Origin: a filamentous cyanobacterium ESFC-1
GTDB lineage: Bacteria; Cyanobacteriota; Cyanobacteriia; Cyanobacteriales; Spirulinaceae
Reading direction: 5' to 3'
DNA length: 64,000 nucleotides
NCBI GenBank assembly: GCA_000380225.1
Contig: KB904821.1
Coordinates: forward strand, 4,714,640-4,778,639
In this document: piece by piece, positions 9,536 to 17,779 of the stretch
Position numbering within the stretch: position 1 is the stretch's first letter
Layout of the letters: each line of letters opens with the position of its first letter
Position numbers and translations under genes: made by a program
Notes under the pieces: model-generated
Seen by the model: only the letters and a program-made list of their open reading frames with translations
Database searches by the model: none
What the model was told of the DNA's origin: nothing

Positions 9536-10642
9536 GTGGCAAAAATGAAAGTTTTATTGATTGGGTTACTCAAGGGCTACAAACAGTTTATTTCACCGCT
9601 ACTCCCCCCGGCTTGTCGCTTTTACCCCACTTGCTCGGAATATGCAGTTGAGGCGATCGCCCGTCATGGTACCTTACAAGGCAGTCGTCTCGCGGTACAA
9701 CGGTTGTGTCGCTGTCATCCTTTCCATCCAGGGGGCTACGATCCTGTACCCGATACAGTTAACAGCCAACAGTCATCAGTCATCAGCGTTTTGGGCAATC
9801 AGCAATCGGCTCCTCGGCAATCGGCAGTCGTTTCAAGAGGGGGAGGAGTGGGAAGAGGGGGAGGAGGGGGAGGAGTGGGAAGACAAGGAAAAGGGGGGAG
9901 AAATTACCAACAACCAACAACCAATAACCAACGACAAATGACCAAACCTTACCTCAATATTCCGATTGTTGAATGTGGCGAACCCTTGGTGGCGATTCCT
10001 TTAGCAGAATTTAAGGTGATGTCTCCCCATCCTTATGTGAAGTTGGGGGCTAGTTATGGGACGCGATCGCCTTATTATGTACGAGAGCAGGTTTTAGAAG
10101 CGTTGAGGACGGCACAACGTCAGCTTCAGCAACAACAACCAACCTGGGGGATTTTGATTTTTGATGCTTACCGACCGATCGCGGTACAGCAATACATGGT
10201 AGATTATACCTTTGCTCAGGTGTGCCAAGCCCAAGGATTTAGCCCCAAAGAGCTTGATTCTAGCCAAGCAGCAGCGATTTGGCAGCAGGTGTATCAATTT
10301 TGGGCAGTTCCCAGTGAAAACCCGGAAACTCCTCCTCCTCATAGTACCGGAGCGGCGGTGGATGTGACGTTAATTGATCAGAAAGGGCAATGGCTGGAGA
10401 TGGGGGGAGAGATTGACGAAATTTCCCCGATTTCCCATCCCCATTATTATGCCGAAGCAACGACTCCAGAAGCCCAGAAATATGATGCTCATCGGCAGTT
10501 GTTGGCGGAGATTATGCGAAATGCCGGGTTTTGTCGTCACGATTGCGAATGGTGGCATTTCTCTCTAGGAGATCAGATGTGGGCTTGGAAAAGGAATCGC
10601 GATCGCGAGGCTTCAGTCACGGCTTGTTATGGCAGAATTTAG
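9536..10642 (+). CDS. YidD domain joined in frame to a D-alanyl-D-alanine dipeptidase through repeat-derived linker
   Basis: This 368-aa ORF begins with a complete YidD membrane-insertion efficiency factor (residues 4 to about 75: [20 protein letters not shown], the [11 protein letters not shown] end). A low-complexity linker (about 76-134) is translated from GGCAATC and CCAACAA heptamers and GGGGGAG runs. The ORF then continues without a stop into a VanX/DdpX-type dipeptidase. YidD normally ends where the linker begins, so the stop seems to have been lost. The first codon is GTG; an ATG at 9545 gives the standard YidD N-terminus. Whether one fused or two separate proteins are made is uncertain; an ATG for the second domain exists at 9938. 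Confidence 0.8.
   Translation: MAKMKVLLIGLLKGYKQFISPLLPPACRFYPTCSEYAVEAIARHGTLQGSRLAVQRLCRCHPFHPGGYDPVPDTVNSQQSSVISVLGNQQSAPRQSAVVSRGGGVGRGGGGGGVGRQGKGGRNYQQPTTNNQRQMTKPYLNIPIVECGEPLVAIPLAEFKVMSPHPYVKLGASYGTRSPYYVREQVLEALRTAQRQLQQQQPTWGILIFDAYRPIAVQQYMVDYTFAQVCQAQGFSPKELDSSQAAAIWQQVYQFWAVPSENPETPPPHSTGAAVDVTLIDQKGQWLEMGGEIDEISPISHPHYYAEATTPEAQKYDAHRQLLAEIMRNAGFCRHDCEWWHFSLGDQMWAWKRNRDREASVTACYGRI
9938..10642 (+). CDS. D-alanyl-D-alanine dipeptidase (VanX/DdpX-like), probable independent start
   Basis: From the in-frame ATG at 9938 the ORF encodes about 234 aa resembling the whole VanX/DdpX family. It contains the FDAYRP segment, a zinc-binding [11 protein letters not shown] motif, and the C-terminal EWWHFS motif that supplies the catalytic Glu and third zinc ligand. 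These enzymes cleave D-Ala-D-Ala or similar dipeptides in peptidoglycan turnover. The start codon itself lies within an AAATGAC-type heptamer. It is the same reading frame as the YidD ORF and would be the natural start if translation re-initiates. Confidence 0.7.
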   Translation: MTKPYLNIPIVECGEPLVAIPLAEFKVMSPHPYVKLGASYGTRSPYYVREQVLEALRTAQRQLQQQQPTWGILIFDAYRPIAVQQYMVDYTFAQVCQAQGFSPKELDSSQAAAIWQQVYQFWAVPSENPETPPPHSTGAAVDVTLIDQKGQWLEMGGEIDEISPISHPHYYAEATTPEAQKYDAHRQLLAEIMRNAGFCRHDCEWWHFSLGDQMWAWKRNRDREASVTACYGRI

Positions 10643-11661
10643 GAATATACTCGTCGCACTTCGGTTTCTCCGTGGGCTTTGAGTAAAGCGGCGATGCGAT
10701 GACGCATAATAATTCCGGGTTTGTCTGTCATTATATGTTGTTCGGCTTTAATCTCTAAAGGAACGTCAAAATCGGTACTTTCTAGGATGGTCTTATCTTC
10801 TAAAGTAACCTGACGGTCAAACGCGATCGCGTCGCTGGCTTTCGTCTCCGCTTCGGTATCGTTGCGTACACAAAATTGTACCATTTGCGATCGCCCATCC
10901 TCAATGGGAGTCATCGTATTAACCACCGTATGCGTCAAACCGTTGGGATAGTTAATCCGCAGACAACAAGTAAACGGCATAAACCAATCAATATCGAGGG
11001 TTCGCGTCGTTTCATTATTCTCCATTTTCAGGTTTTTCTGCTGCAACTCTGGATTCACCACCCCCAGCGTCGCAATTACTTTCAACCCGTAATCCGTCTC
11101 CTTCACATCCAGCGCATCGGGAACCGGGTGTTCCTCGCTGCCAAAGGTGGTAGTATGCACAAAGGTCGGATGCGCCAAATCCATTTCATTTTCCATCACC
11201 CGCAATCCCGCACAGTTCCAGGGTTCGTAAAACTCCGGGATAATGCGATAATCGTCTTGATAAGCTTCGGGAATCTCTGGTATCGGCTGCAAGGGTTCCC
11301 CCATACACACCCACACATAGCCATACCGTTCGCTGCATTGATAAGCCTGGATTTTATAGGTTTTAGGAATCTTATTTTGGTCGCTAATTTGCGGGACTTT
11401 CTGACATTCTCCCGTCTCGTCAAATTCCCACCCGTGATAAGGACACACAATACAGCCATCGTCCACCGTCCCCAAGGACAGTTTAGCCGAACGATGACAG
11501 CAGCGATCCTTGCTGGCTGCGGGTTTCCCTTCTTTGTCCAACCACACCACAATCGCTTCCCCTAGCAGGGTAAAGGAGTAGGGTTGCTGGTTTTTGAGCA
11601 TTTCGAGGGGAACGACGGGATACCAAAAGTTACGGAATACGGGCTGTTGGGTGATGAGCAT
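10639..11661 (-). CDS. Rieske [2Fe-2S] oxygenase, PaO-like
   Basis: The 340-aa protein has an N-terminal Rieske domain with cluster ligands in CCHRSAKLS and CPYHGW, and a C-terminal mononuclear iron site in [13 protein letters not shown]. This layout matches Rieske non-heme oxygenases of the pheophorbide a oxygenase/chlorophyllide oxygenase/cell-death-suppressor group found in cyanobacteria. It would use electrons from ferredoxin. No C-terminal membrane anchor is evident. Its stop overlaps the end of the convergent dipeptidase gene by 4 bp. Substrate unknown. Confidence 0.9.
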   Translation of the reverse strand: MLITQQPVFRNFWYPVVPLEMLKNQQPYSFTLLGEAIVVWLDKEGKPAASKDRCCHRSAKLSLGTVDDGCIVCPYHGWEFDETGECQKVPQISDQNKIPKTYKIQAYQCSERYGYVWVCMGEPLQPIPEIPEAYQDDYRIIPEFYEPWNCAGLRVMENEMDLAHPTFVHTTTFGSEEHPVPDALDVKETDYGLKVIATLGVVNPELQQKNLKMENNETTRTLDIDWFMPFTCCLRINYPNGLTHTVVNTMTPIEDGRSQMVQFCVRNDTEAETKASDAIAFDRQVTLEDKTILESTDFDVPLEIKAEQHIMTDKPGIIMRHRIAALLKAHGETEVRRVYS

Positions 11662-11802
11662 TGTTTTTTAAATATGAAGGGCGCGATCGTATTTTATATT
11701 TGGTTTAATTGTAGAGAGTTTCTATTTTGTATGCAGTATACAGCTTTACCGATTCGGATGGTTGGTCGTGATTAGATAGAGGAGTTAAGCAATACGTCCT
11801 CG

Positions 11803-13278
11803 TTATTCGTTAACTTCTACAGCAACTTTATCAATATGAGATAAATCTTTATCTCTATCTGCATTTTTTACAGCTTTTATTATTTTGTTCTTATTATCTT
11901 GTGAAGAATGGCAAGACTCTAGTAAGCATTCATACAGTAAATTAATGTTTTCTGTATCTTGGAGTTCATACGGAAGATCAAAAAAGTAGTGTGGACTAAA
12001 TATTCGTCTTAATCTAATCATTTTTATATTTTCTAGATTCATACTATCTAGTACGTTCAACGCATTTTGCATCGCATTTTTATTTTCAAATAACTTATCT
12101 TCGACAAGTCCAAAACTAGAATCGAAAAGCTTTAATATTTTTAGAACTAAGTAAACTTTGAAGGTTTCTATATTTTTAACGTATTTGCTTTTTACGCGAA
12201 GTTTTCCAGTAGCTATAAATTCTCTGTAATCCTTTTCTATACTTTTAAATGCTGATTGTATTTCAGACTGTAAGTATTGCAGGAGGTCTTGAGAAAAATA
12301 GTCAAAATTATCTATATCAAGATCAAGGTATATTTGTCCAGTTCTTTTGACTGGTATCCAACGCCCCAAAAAAGTGATTATACCTGGTGTTTTTTGAAAA
12401 TCATAACATTTAGATTGTTTATCAATTCTTTTTATATATTCATCTAATTCAAAATAAACTTTACTAATTGTTTTAGCTTGTGAAATATCAAATCCACTTC
12501 TTTCTAAATCTTCATTTATTGAATCAATTTGCCAATCGCTGGCAGATTCAAAAGTAATTCGTAGATTTTCCTTCAAATTATAGTTACTAGAATTTGTTTT
12601 CCAGTTATGTAAAAATCTTCCTCTATTTAATAAATTAAACCGAAAAAGTGTTTCTTGTTGATTCTTTTCGTTATTATCTTGAAAATTCTCATTATTTATA
12701 TCAAACGAAAAATCATGTTCTAAACAGTCAATATTTATAATATTTAAATCATCCAACTCTCTTTTGAATTTTGAAAGTACCGGGAGAGACGAAGTAGCAA
12801 TAAAAAATTCAATATTATCATCAATTAATCCTTTGTTGGTAAAATTAGCTGAGGAAAAGACGAGTGAACCAGATAAAACATTGTTATTAGCATTTATTTC
12901 TAGTAAGGCATAAATTTTGGGATGAAATAATGCAGATTGATTTACATAAAATATTTGTAAGTTTACAGAGCAAGAGATACTTATCTCATCTCTCCATTTT
13001 TGTAAAGACTCTTTTCCTATATCTAACACTTGTCCTTTATCCAAAATAAAGTCTATTTCGGAAATAGAGATATTTTTATCTAATAGACTCTTGATTATTT
13101 TCGAGCCAGCATCAAGAGAAAAATAACAAGTTACAAAAAATAGTTTATATTTTTGATGTTTAGTAGCTTTTTTTAATAAATAATGTATTAATGTATTATT
13201 TTTGTTATTTTGCAGAAAGAATTTAACCATACAAAAAATAGAACTATAAAATAAGTACCATTTTACATGACCTAGCAT
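11803..13278 (-). CDS. AT-rich PLD-like (HKD) domain protein, probably acquired
   Basis: The 491-aa protein contains a phospholipase-D-like motif: FHPKIYALL (His119, Lys121) followed by SGSLVFSSANFT at about 135-147. This is typical of single-motif PLD-family nucleases linked to restriction and defence genes. The canonical Asp of HxKxxxxD is replaced. The remaining 340 residues are unassigned. Base composition is strikingly AT-rich, and I see no GCGATCGC site inside, unlike all neighbours. The annotated first codon overlaps the stop of an mntA relic (TGATG); a more natural start may be the Met at residue 17 (13230). Function unknown; a nuclease or effector role is inference. Confidence 0.72.
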   Translation of the reverse strand: MLGHVKWYLFYSSIFCMVKFFLQNNKNNTLIHYLLKKATKHQKYKLFFVTCYFSLDAGSKIIKSLLDKNISISEIDFILDKGQVLDIGKESLQKWRDEISISCSVNLQIFYVNQSALFHPKIYALLEINANNNVLSGSLVFSSANFTNKGLIDDNIEFFIATSSLPVLSKFKRELDDLNIINIDCLEHDFSFDINNENFQDNNEKNQQETLFRFNLLNRGRFLHNWKTNSSNYNLKENLRITFESASDWQIDSINEDLERSGFDISQAKTISKVYFELDEYIKRIDKQSKCYDFQKTPGIITFLGRWIPVKRTGQIYLDLDIDNFDYFSQDLLQYLQSEIQSAFKSIEKDYREFIATGKLRVKSKYVKNIETFKVYLVLKILKLFDSSFGLVEDKLFENKNAMQNALNVLDSMNLENIKMIRLRRIFSPHYFFDLPYELQDTENINLLYECLLESCHSSQDNKNKIIKAVKNADRDKDLSHIDKVAVEVNE

Positions 13279-13364
13279 CAGTTTTCGCCGTAAATCACCC
13301 TAGCCTCTGCAAGTACCTCATCCCGAAAATAGCGACTCAAGTCATGGGGTGTATTAAGATCGAC
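13278..13364 (-). pseudogene. C-terminal relic of an MntA-type nucleotidyltransferase (copy 1)
   Basis: Minus-strand translation gives a 28-residue tail, VDLNTPHDLSRYFRDEVLAE then ARVIYGEN and stop. This is the conserved C-terminus of MNT-family antitoxins. The rest of the gene is gone upstream. Where the partner hepT should start, an ATG equivalent has become ACG, and the AT-rich PLD-like gene follows instead. Confidence 0.7.
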
Positions 13365-13404
13365 AGTACTTTACCGATTCCCCCAGAATACATCATCTCT
13401 CAAA

Positions 13405-13938
13405 CTAACGCCCTGTCATCGCCATCACCGCCGCCACCGTCAACTCCGGCAAAATCCCCAAACTTGGCAGTATCTCTGCATTCCCATAAACCAAGGGTAA
13501 ATCCTCCCCTTGCCAAACCCACACTTGCTGACGGCTGAAATCTACCAACCACGCCAGTTGCATCCCACAACTCAGACAATGCAGAATCTTGTTTTGTAAC
13601 TCCAATGTACCTTGGTCGGGGGAACGAATTTCAATCAGCCAGTCAGGAGTCCCCACAAAAGGCCCATCTTCTTCGCTGAGACGGTGACGCGCAATAATGG
13701 CAATATCAGGAACAGGGGAATAAGGAGGAACAACACACCGGAGTTCCTGTATCGCTTCAAACTCCGTGGTAGCAGCATTAATCGCATTCACTAAGTTACG
13801 TTGCAATCGCGAGTGAAACAAAGTTGGCATTGGTTTTTGTATTGCTTTCCCCGCAATCAATTCCCAAGCAGGTGAAGCTTCAATCGACGCTTGATTTAAA
13901 AAGTCATCCAGGGAAAGGGAAGTCAGAGAATAAGTCAT
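13405..13938 (-). CDS. Uma2 family endonuclease-like protein (DUF820)
   Basis: The 177-aa protein has the PD-(D/E)XK-like core of the Uma2 family: an N-terminal ELIAGKAIQKPMP, the PVPDIAII catalytic Asp and WLIEIRSPDQ with the Glu. The C-terminal region ends in LPELTVAAV. Cyanobacterial genomes carry many paralogues of unknown role, probably mobile or nuclease-related. It lies within the accessory minus-strand stretch. It is one of four complete Uma2 genes in the window. Confidence 0.9.
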   Translation of the reverse strand: MTYSLTSLSLDDFLNQASIEASPAWELIAGKAIQKPMPTLFHSRLQRNLVNAINAATTEFEAIQELRCVVPPYSPVPDIAIIARHRLSEEDGPFVGTPDWLIEIRSPDQGTLELQNKILHCLSCGMQLAWLVDFSRQQVWVWQGEDLPLVYGNAEILPSLGILPELTVAAVMAMTGR

Positions 13939-14020
13939 GCTCTTTTTGAGTGGGGCTTGACTTTACTATAGTTGAATCCTTGTGAGATACTCAATGCAAA
14001 TCTCACCTGTTGCTGTATCC

Positions 14021-14053
14021 AGAACCCCGGTTTTTTCAAAAAACCAGGGTTCT
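14021..14053. terminator. Short AGAACCCCGG hairpin, likely terminator of hepT
   Basis: The arms AGAACCCCGGTTTTTT and AAAAAACCAGGGTTCT pair over 16 bp with one C-A mismatch. The hairpin is downstream of the hepT gene on the minus strand. It belongs to the short class of the AGAACCCC element family. Confidence 0.6.
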
Positions 14054-14096
14054 AGCCCAACCAAAATGCAGTCAATATAAACACAAAAACGCGCCC

Positions 14097-14456
14097 TCAT
14101 GATTTTAGTCCGTCACCTTCGACCTCATCGAGTAATACTTTAAGTTGAGGAATAATAGGCGGTAAATCTTTAGTCGCAATTTCCCAGACAATATCAAGAT
14201 TAACCTCAAAATAAGCGTGAATCAAGCGATCGCGAGTCCCACAAATTTGTCGCCAAGGAATACTAGAAGCTTTAGTAGTGGTTGCTTCAGAAACATTTTT
14301 AGCTGCTTCTCCTAATATTTCTAACAAACGAACAACTGCTAAAGATAACATTTCATCTTGGTCAAGGTCTTTTCTATTACGTCCTTCGACAAAAGTGACA
14401 ATCTTTGGCGCTGCATCAATCATGTGTTGTAAGCGCACAGCATCAGTTTTCCCCAT
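14097..14456 (-). CDS. HepT-like HEPN ribonuclease toxin (orphan)
   Basis: The 119-aa protein is a minimal HEPN-domain (DUF86) toxin. It carries the RX4HXY motif as RDRLIHAY (Arg75, His80, Tyr82). In characterised MntA-HepT pairs this toxin is an RNase that the MNT partner silences by AMPylating the Tyr. Here only the C-terminal tail of the MNT partner remains upstream, overlapping the hepT start. The toxin therefore seems intact while its cognate antitoxin is not. It may be silenced in trans or inactive for other reasons. Confidence 0.88.
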   Translation of the reverse strand: MGKTDAVRLQHMIDAAPKIVTFVEGRNRKDLDQDEMLSLAVVRLLEILGEAAKNVSEATTTKASSIPWRQICGTRDRLIHAYFEVNLDIVWEIATKDLPPIIPQLKVLLDEVEGDGLKS

Positions 14457-14548
14457 AAATTATCCTAGCCTCTGCGAGAACCTCATCCCGAAAATATGGT
14501 CGGTTAGTTGCAAAGGTTATCTGCGTCCGGTGAGCGCGAACGTTAAAT
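14443..14548 (-). pseudogene. C-terminal relic of an MntA-type nucleotidyltransferase (copy 2)
   Basis: In the minus frame the sequence NRPYFRDEVLAEARIIYGEN precedes a stop that overlaps the hepT start. This is the same tail as the relic at 13278-13364. Upstream in frame, tandem TGA stops appear and similarity is lost, so the nucleotidyltransferase catalytic core (GSxxxGxxxxxSDxD) is missing. Confidence 0.7.
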
Positions 14549-14659
14549 CATCACAAGCCTATTTAATGTCAGTTCGGGATAAGCCAGTTTTCGGAAACTC
14601 ATTACTTTAAAGGCTGATAAGCAGTAAGCAAGCCAGTTAGGACGTTTTAATTTGGAGTC

Positions 14660-14702
14660 AGCCCTCACCCCAAACCCCTCTCCCACGGGAGAGGGGCTTA
14701 TT
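14660..14702. repeat. GCCCTCACCCCAAACCCCTC palindromic repeat
   Basis: The hairpin CCCCTCTCCC-ACG-GGAGAGGGG follows a GCCCTCACCCCAAA stretch. Near-identical copies are at 38022-38061, at 56898-56936 (reverse) and, degraded, near 62655. The remainder of this roughly 340-bp gap (14457-14798) holds the mntA relic and a single arm of the AGAACCCC element near 14760. Confidence 0.8.
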
Positions 14703-14798
14703 TTTTTCAGAATGGATATGGTGTTAAATTCGGCTTTGGCGGTTGCTATATATCAAAAACTGGGGTTCTTAATTTTGACTCTTTAACCGGATTGAATA

Positions 14799-15908
14799 TT
14801 AAAACCTCAATTTGGCTGTCTGAATACGTTTTATTAAAGCGGTTTTTTTGCTGTGGCGATCGCACAACTCCCCGATTTTTTGATGAAAGGCGGATAATTG
14901 GTTTTGATATTCGGCAGTTTCGCGCAGTTGCACTAACATTGAAACGGCTAAATCGTAAGCGGTGGCGGTTTTGCGGTTAATGTTATTTTCGACAAATTCC
15001 CAAACCTCGGCTTCTCTGGCGGCTAGGGCGTTCATTTCTTTGATTTTCTGGGCTTTTTGAATGGCTTTTTCTTGGTTTTCTTGTGTTTGGCGATCATTTT
15101 GGGCTGTTGTGAGTAACTGCTCAATGGTACGCTGAGGGGGCTTACTCTCATTCGTTTGAGGTAAGAAAGGGGCGATTTTTTGTTTGAGATTTGTCGCGAG
15201 ATTGGGTTCGTGGTTTAATAAGTCAAAGAGGACGCGATCGCACTCCGATCTCGGCAGTTGGGAAATCGCTTTTTTAATCGTACTGTCTGAAATCTTTTCC
15301 TGCGTCCCACTCGCTGAAGCTGCGGCTTGTACTAAAAAGAGATCGAGTTCAAATATTTCTATAAAAGCTGCTAACTCTGGGGATAAATCATCTAAACCGG
15401 GGGGGATTGGCGGTTCGAGTTGGGACTTTTTCGTATCTTCAATATAAGTCTGAATTGAGCGCAACCACGCCAGATAAAGTAAGCGATAATCCCCATCTAA
15501 AAGGGCTTGCCGTAACTCGATTAAATCGTCTAAATAATCAGCGCGATCGCACAAGAAATAACCATCTTCCAGGTTATAGAAAATTTTTAAAACTTCACTC
15601 TCACCCTGAGTTACTAATTCTAAATCGTAGTGACGATAATAAGGCGCAAAAACTTCTGGATTTATACTACCTTGAGGAAGGCGAAAATATAACTCCATTG
15701 TTCCCCAATTGGCAATATAAAACATCGCGTCAAAATGCCGCACCAAAACCGCTTGAGGACTGTCACGCAAACCGCCGTAATTGTAGAGAAAAGTAGCTTT
15801 ATTGCCAGAAATTTTAACCCGACTGGATACTTGCTGTAACGCTTTTTTGTCGGCTTGAGTTAGGGCGCGATCGCACTTCATAAACTCATACAACTGAAAC
15901 TCGCTCAT
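14799..15908 (-). CDS. Conserved hypothetical protein, partner gene of DUF790 nuclease
   Basis: This 369-aa soluble protein is of unknown function. It begins MSEFQLYEFMKCDRALTQAD and has a conserved-looking block FDAMFYIANWGTMELYFRLP at about 59-78. The middle is acidic, and a Gln/Lys-rich stretch (about 265-305) is predicted to form a coiled coil. I recall uncharacterised proteins with this N-terminal architecture in many bacteria but cannot assign a function. It is on the same strand as the DUF790 gene, 116 bp downstream of it, with a 65-bp palindrome between. Confidence 0.75.
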   Translation of the reverse strand: MSEFQLYEFMKCDRALTQADKKALQQVSSRVKISGNKATFLYNYGGLRDSPQAVLVRHFDAMFYIANWGTMELYFRLPQGSINPEVFAPYYRHYDLELVTQGESEVLKIFYNLEDGYFLCDRADYLDDLIELRQALLDGDYRLLYLAWLRSIQTYIEDTKKSQLEPPIPPGLDDLSPELAAFIEIFELDLFLVQAAASASGTQEKISDSTIKKAISQLPRSECDRVLFDLLNHEPNLATNLKQKIAPFLPQTNESKPPQRTIEQLLTTAQNDRQTQENQEKAIQKAQKIKEMNALAAREAEVWEFVENNINRKTATAYDLAVSMLVQLRETAEYQNQLSAFHQKIGELCDRHSKKTALIKRIQTAKLRF

Positions 15909-15930
15909 AGAAAACTCCCTCGCATCTTTG

Positions 15931-15995
15931 AGAACCCCGGTTTCTTACCAGCTTACACAGTCAAGTTGAAATTTTAAAACCGAAACCGGGGTTCT
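15931..15995. repeat. 65-bp palindromic element, full copy 1
   Basis: The arms AGAACCCCGGTTTC (15931-15944) and GAAACCGGGGTTCT (15982-15995) pair perfectly over 14 bp. The interior contains GCTTACACAGTCAAGTTG. Total length is 65 bp, identical to the copies at 43023 and 45368. It sits between two same-strand genes. Confidence 0.85.
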
Positions 15996-16024
15996 AAACT
16001 TTCACTCATTAAACAGATTTGATC

Positions 16025-17248
16025 TTACTTCTCCGGTTCTAACACCGCTAAAACCGCCTTCGGGGACAACTTATCCTTAAACCAAATCGTCCTCGCAGGT
16101 ACATTATCCAACCGCACCCCCGCTTTGTCCAAATTTAAACGCTCAGAAATCGCTAAAATCAAATTATCCAGCCCCGATCGTCGCACTTGGCCAAACTTCT
16201 TCTTGAGATAATCCGGTCGCCAATAACCAACAATTTCTAAGATATAATCGCGTCCGTCGGGGTGTACCAAACGGAAATCGGGAATCATCACGCTCCCCGG
16301 AATTGGGACGAGATTTACCTCTCGCTCTAAAATCCAGTCGGGTTTCAGCTTTTTCCAGCGACTCGCGAAGGCTTCTTCGAGAAAGCTATCATAAGCTTTC
16401 CCTGGCGCATAATGAGTCACCAGATCGCATTGGTCATTGAGGGTAAAATAACCCGTCTTTTTAGCCCCCGTGTAGGAATCGCGGTTTTGCAGCGTCGCTT
16501 TGAGATTCCACTTGGTAACGTGCAGTAATGCGGGCAGCATTTTCGCGAACGCCAAGCCGTAGCGAGTGCTAGACTTGAACAAACTGGTGGGGCCATCGAG
16601 AGTAATGGTAAAGCCGTGGTCTACATCCCCCTCGATATAAAACATCAGTTGAAACAGCTTCAGATAGCGAAATAACAGCTTGTATTCCCCCGGTACGTTA
16701 CGATGGGCATTAATCACCACCTGACTCGCACGATAGAAGATTCCTTGCACCTGAGAGAGATTATAGCGATGCAGTAGGGTTTCTGGGGCTGGGGCTTCAA
16801 ACTCCGTGAGGATGCGGTTTTCCTGTAAGTCTGCGTAGAGGCCGCTTTGAATTTCTGGGGGGAGGACTTCCCGGTTGAGTTCGAGGGAGAGTTGGGAGGC
16901 TAGGGTTTCGAGGGTGCGATCGCGATTGCTTGGTAACGGCATAGTGGTCGCCGCCGCCTGAAACGTGCGTTTTCTGAGAGTTTGCGGTTCGAGGGGGCTG
17001 ACAATTTCAAACTCAGAAAAGCTATTTTTAAGTAAATGGGCTAACCCCCGCTTCAGCCGATAATCGGGGCTTTCTCCTTCGAGTTCTTGTAGTTTGCGTT
17101 CGAGTTCTCCCTTGGTTTTACCGAGATGTTCTTGGAAACATTGGATTTGTTGGGTTGCCAGGGCGATCACGTTCGCATTAATTGGCAGTCGTTTCGGGAC
17201 AATGGTTTCGCCGTCATAGCGATAACTGAGGAGGTCAGAAGGAAGCAT
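16025..17248 (-). CDS. DUF790 family protein (Bax1-like predicted nuclease)
   Basis: The 407-aa protein matches the DUF790 family, which includes archaeal Bax1, the nuclease partner of XPB helicase. Visible features are the N-terminal LPSDLLSYRYDG, the FTITLDGPTSLFKSSTRYG block, and a C-terminal PD-(D/E)XK-like core with IPDFRLVHPDG and ILEIVGYW. An XPB-type helicase normally accompanies it, but none is in this window. The neighbouring 369-aa unknown is the only plausible local partner. A role in DNA repair or defence is inference from the family. Confidence 0.88.
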   Translation of the reverse strand: MLPSDLLSYRYDGETIVPKRLPINANVIALATQQIQCFQEHLGKTKGELERKLQELEGESPDYRLKRGLAHLLKNSFSEFEIVSPLEPQTLRKRTFQAAATTMPLPSNRDRTLETLASQLSLELNREVLPPEIQSGLYADLQENRILTEFEAPAPETLLHRYNLSQVQGIFYRASQVVINAHRNVPGEYKLLFRYLKLFQLMFYIEGDVDHGFTITLDGPTSLFKSSTRYGLAFAKMLPALLHVTKWNLKATLQNRDSYTGAKKTGYFTLNDQCDLVTHYAPGKAYDSFLEEAFASRWKKLKPDWILEREVNLVPIPGSVMIPDFRLVHPDGRDYILEIVGYWRPDYLKKKFGQVRRSGLDNLILAISERLNLDKAGVRLDNVPARTIWFKDKLSPKAVLAVLEPEK

Positions 17249-17302
17249 TGAAAAATTGAGAAAGCCTTATTGTATTACACAATTGCGTTCTTTGCGTTCG
17301 AT

Positions 17303-17779
17303 TTAACTACCATTGAGAGCAGCTAAAAATTGGCAAAAACTTTGTAAATCCGTTCGTAATTGATCGAGACAAGTGGGCAAAGTTGTCGCTAACTCCTCGA
17401 CTCGACTCGGAATCAGATCGAAAGTGTAGACATTTCGCACGACATGACGAAAAGCACACAATTCATTTAGCATCTTAAACGTGCGATCGCTCAGAAGTTT
17501 TGGACGCACATCAGGAATATCAGCCAACATCTGGCGCAAAAGACGACGATGCCAATCCGAACCTTCGGGGAGAGAACTATCGATTTCTAGAGCAATATCG
17601 CGAAAAATCCGCTCTGTTCCCGAATAGAAACTGTGGAGATTCAGAGCTACTGTTCCGAGATAATCTGTATCTGCTGTGGCACGAACTTTATCAATAAGAA
17701 GATTGGTTTTGTTCACCAACTGCTCTAAGTCTTGTAAATCCCGTTCGATTCGTCCGATGAGAACCGCATAGCGACTCAT
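17303..17779 (-). CDS. HepT-like HEPN domain protein of an MNT/HEPN pair
   Basis: The 158-aa helical protein is the HEPN half of an MNT/HEPN toxin-antitoxin pair. Its start overlaps the stop of the upstream nucleotidyltransferase by 4 bp (ATGA), so the pair is translationally coupled. The usual catalytic segment appears as FRHVVRNVYTFDL, where an Asn occupies the position that is often the His of RX4-6H. Other Arg and His residues in the segment may still serve. RNase activity is therefore uncertain. Confidence 0.82.
   Translation of the reverse strand: MSRYAVLIGRIERDLQDLEQLVNKTNLLIDKVRATADTDYLGTVALNLHSFYSGTERIFRDIALEIDSSLPEGSDWHRRLLRQMLADIPDVRPKLLSDRTFKMLNELCAFRHVVRNVYTFDLIPSRVEELATTLPTCLDQLRTDLQSFCQFLAALNGS

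Noticed and set aside
10876-11565. A 229-aa ORF opposite the Rieske oxygenase
   Set aside because: Shadow of the oxygenase gene, whose cluster and iron motifs are complete on the other strand.
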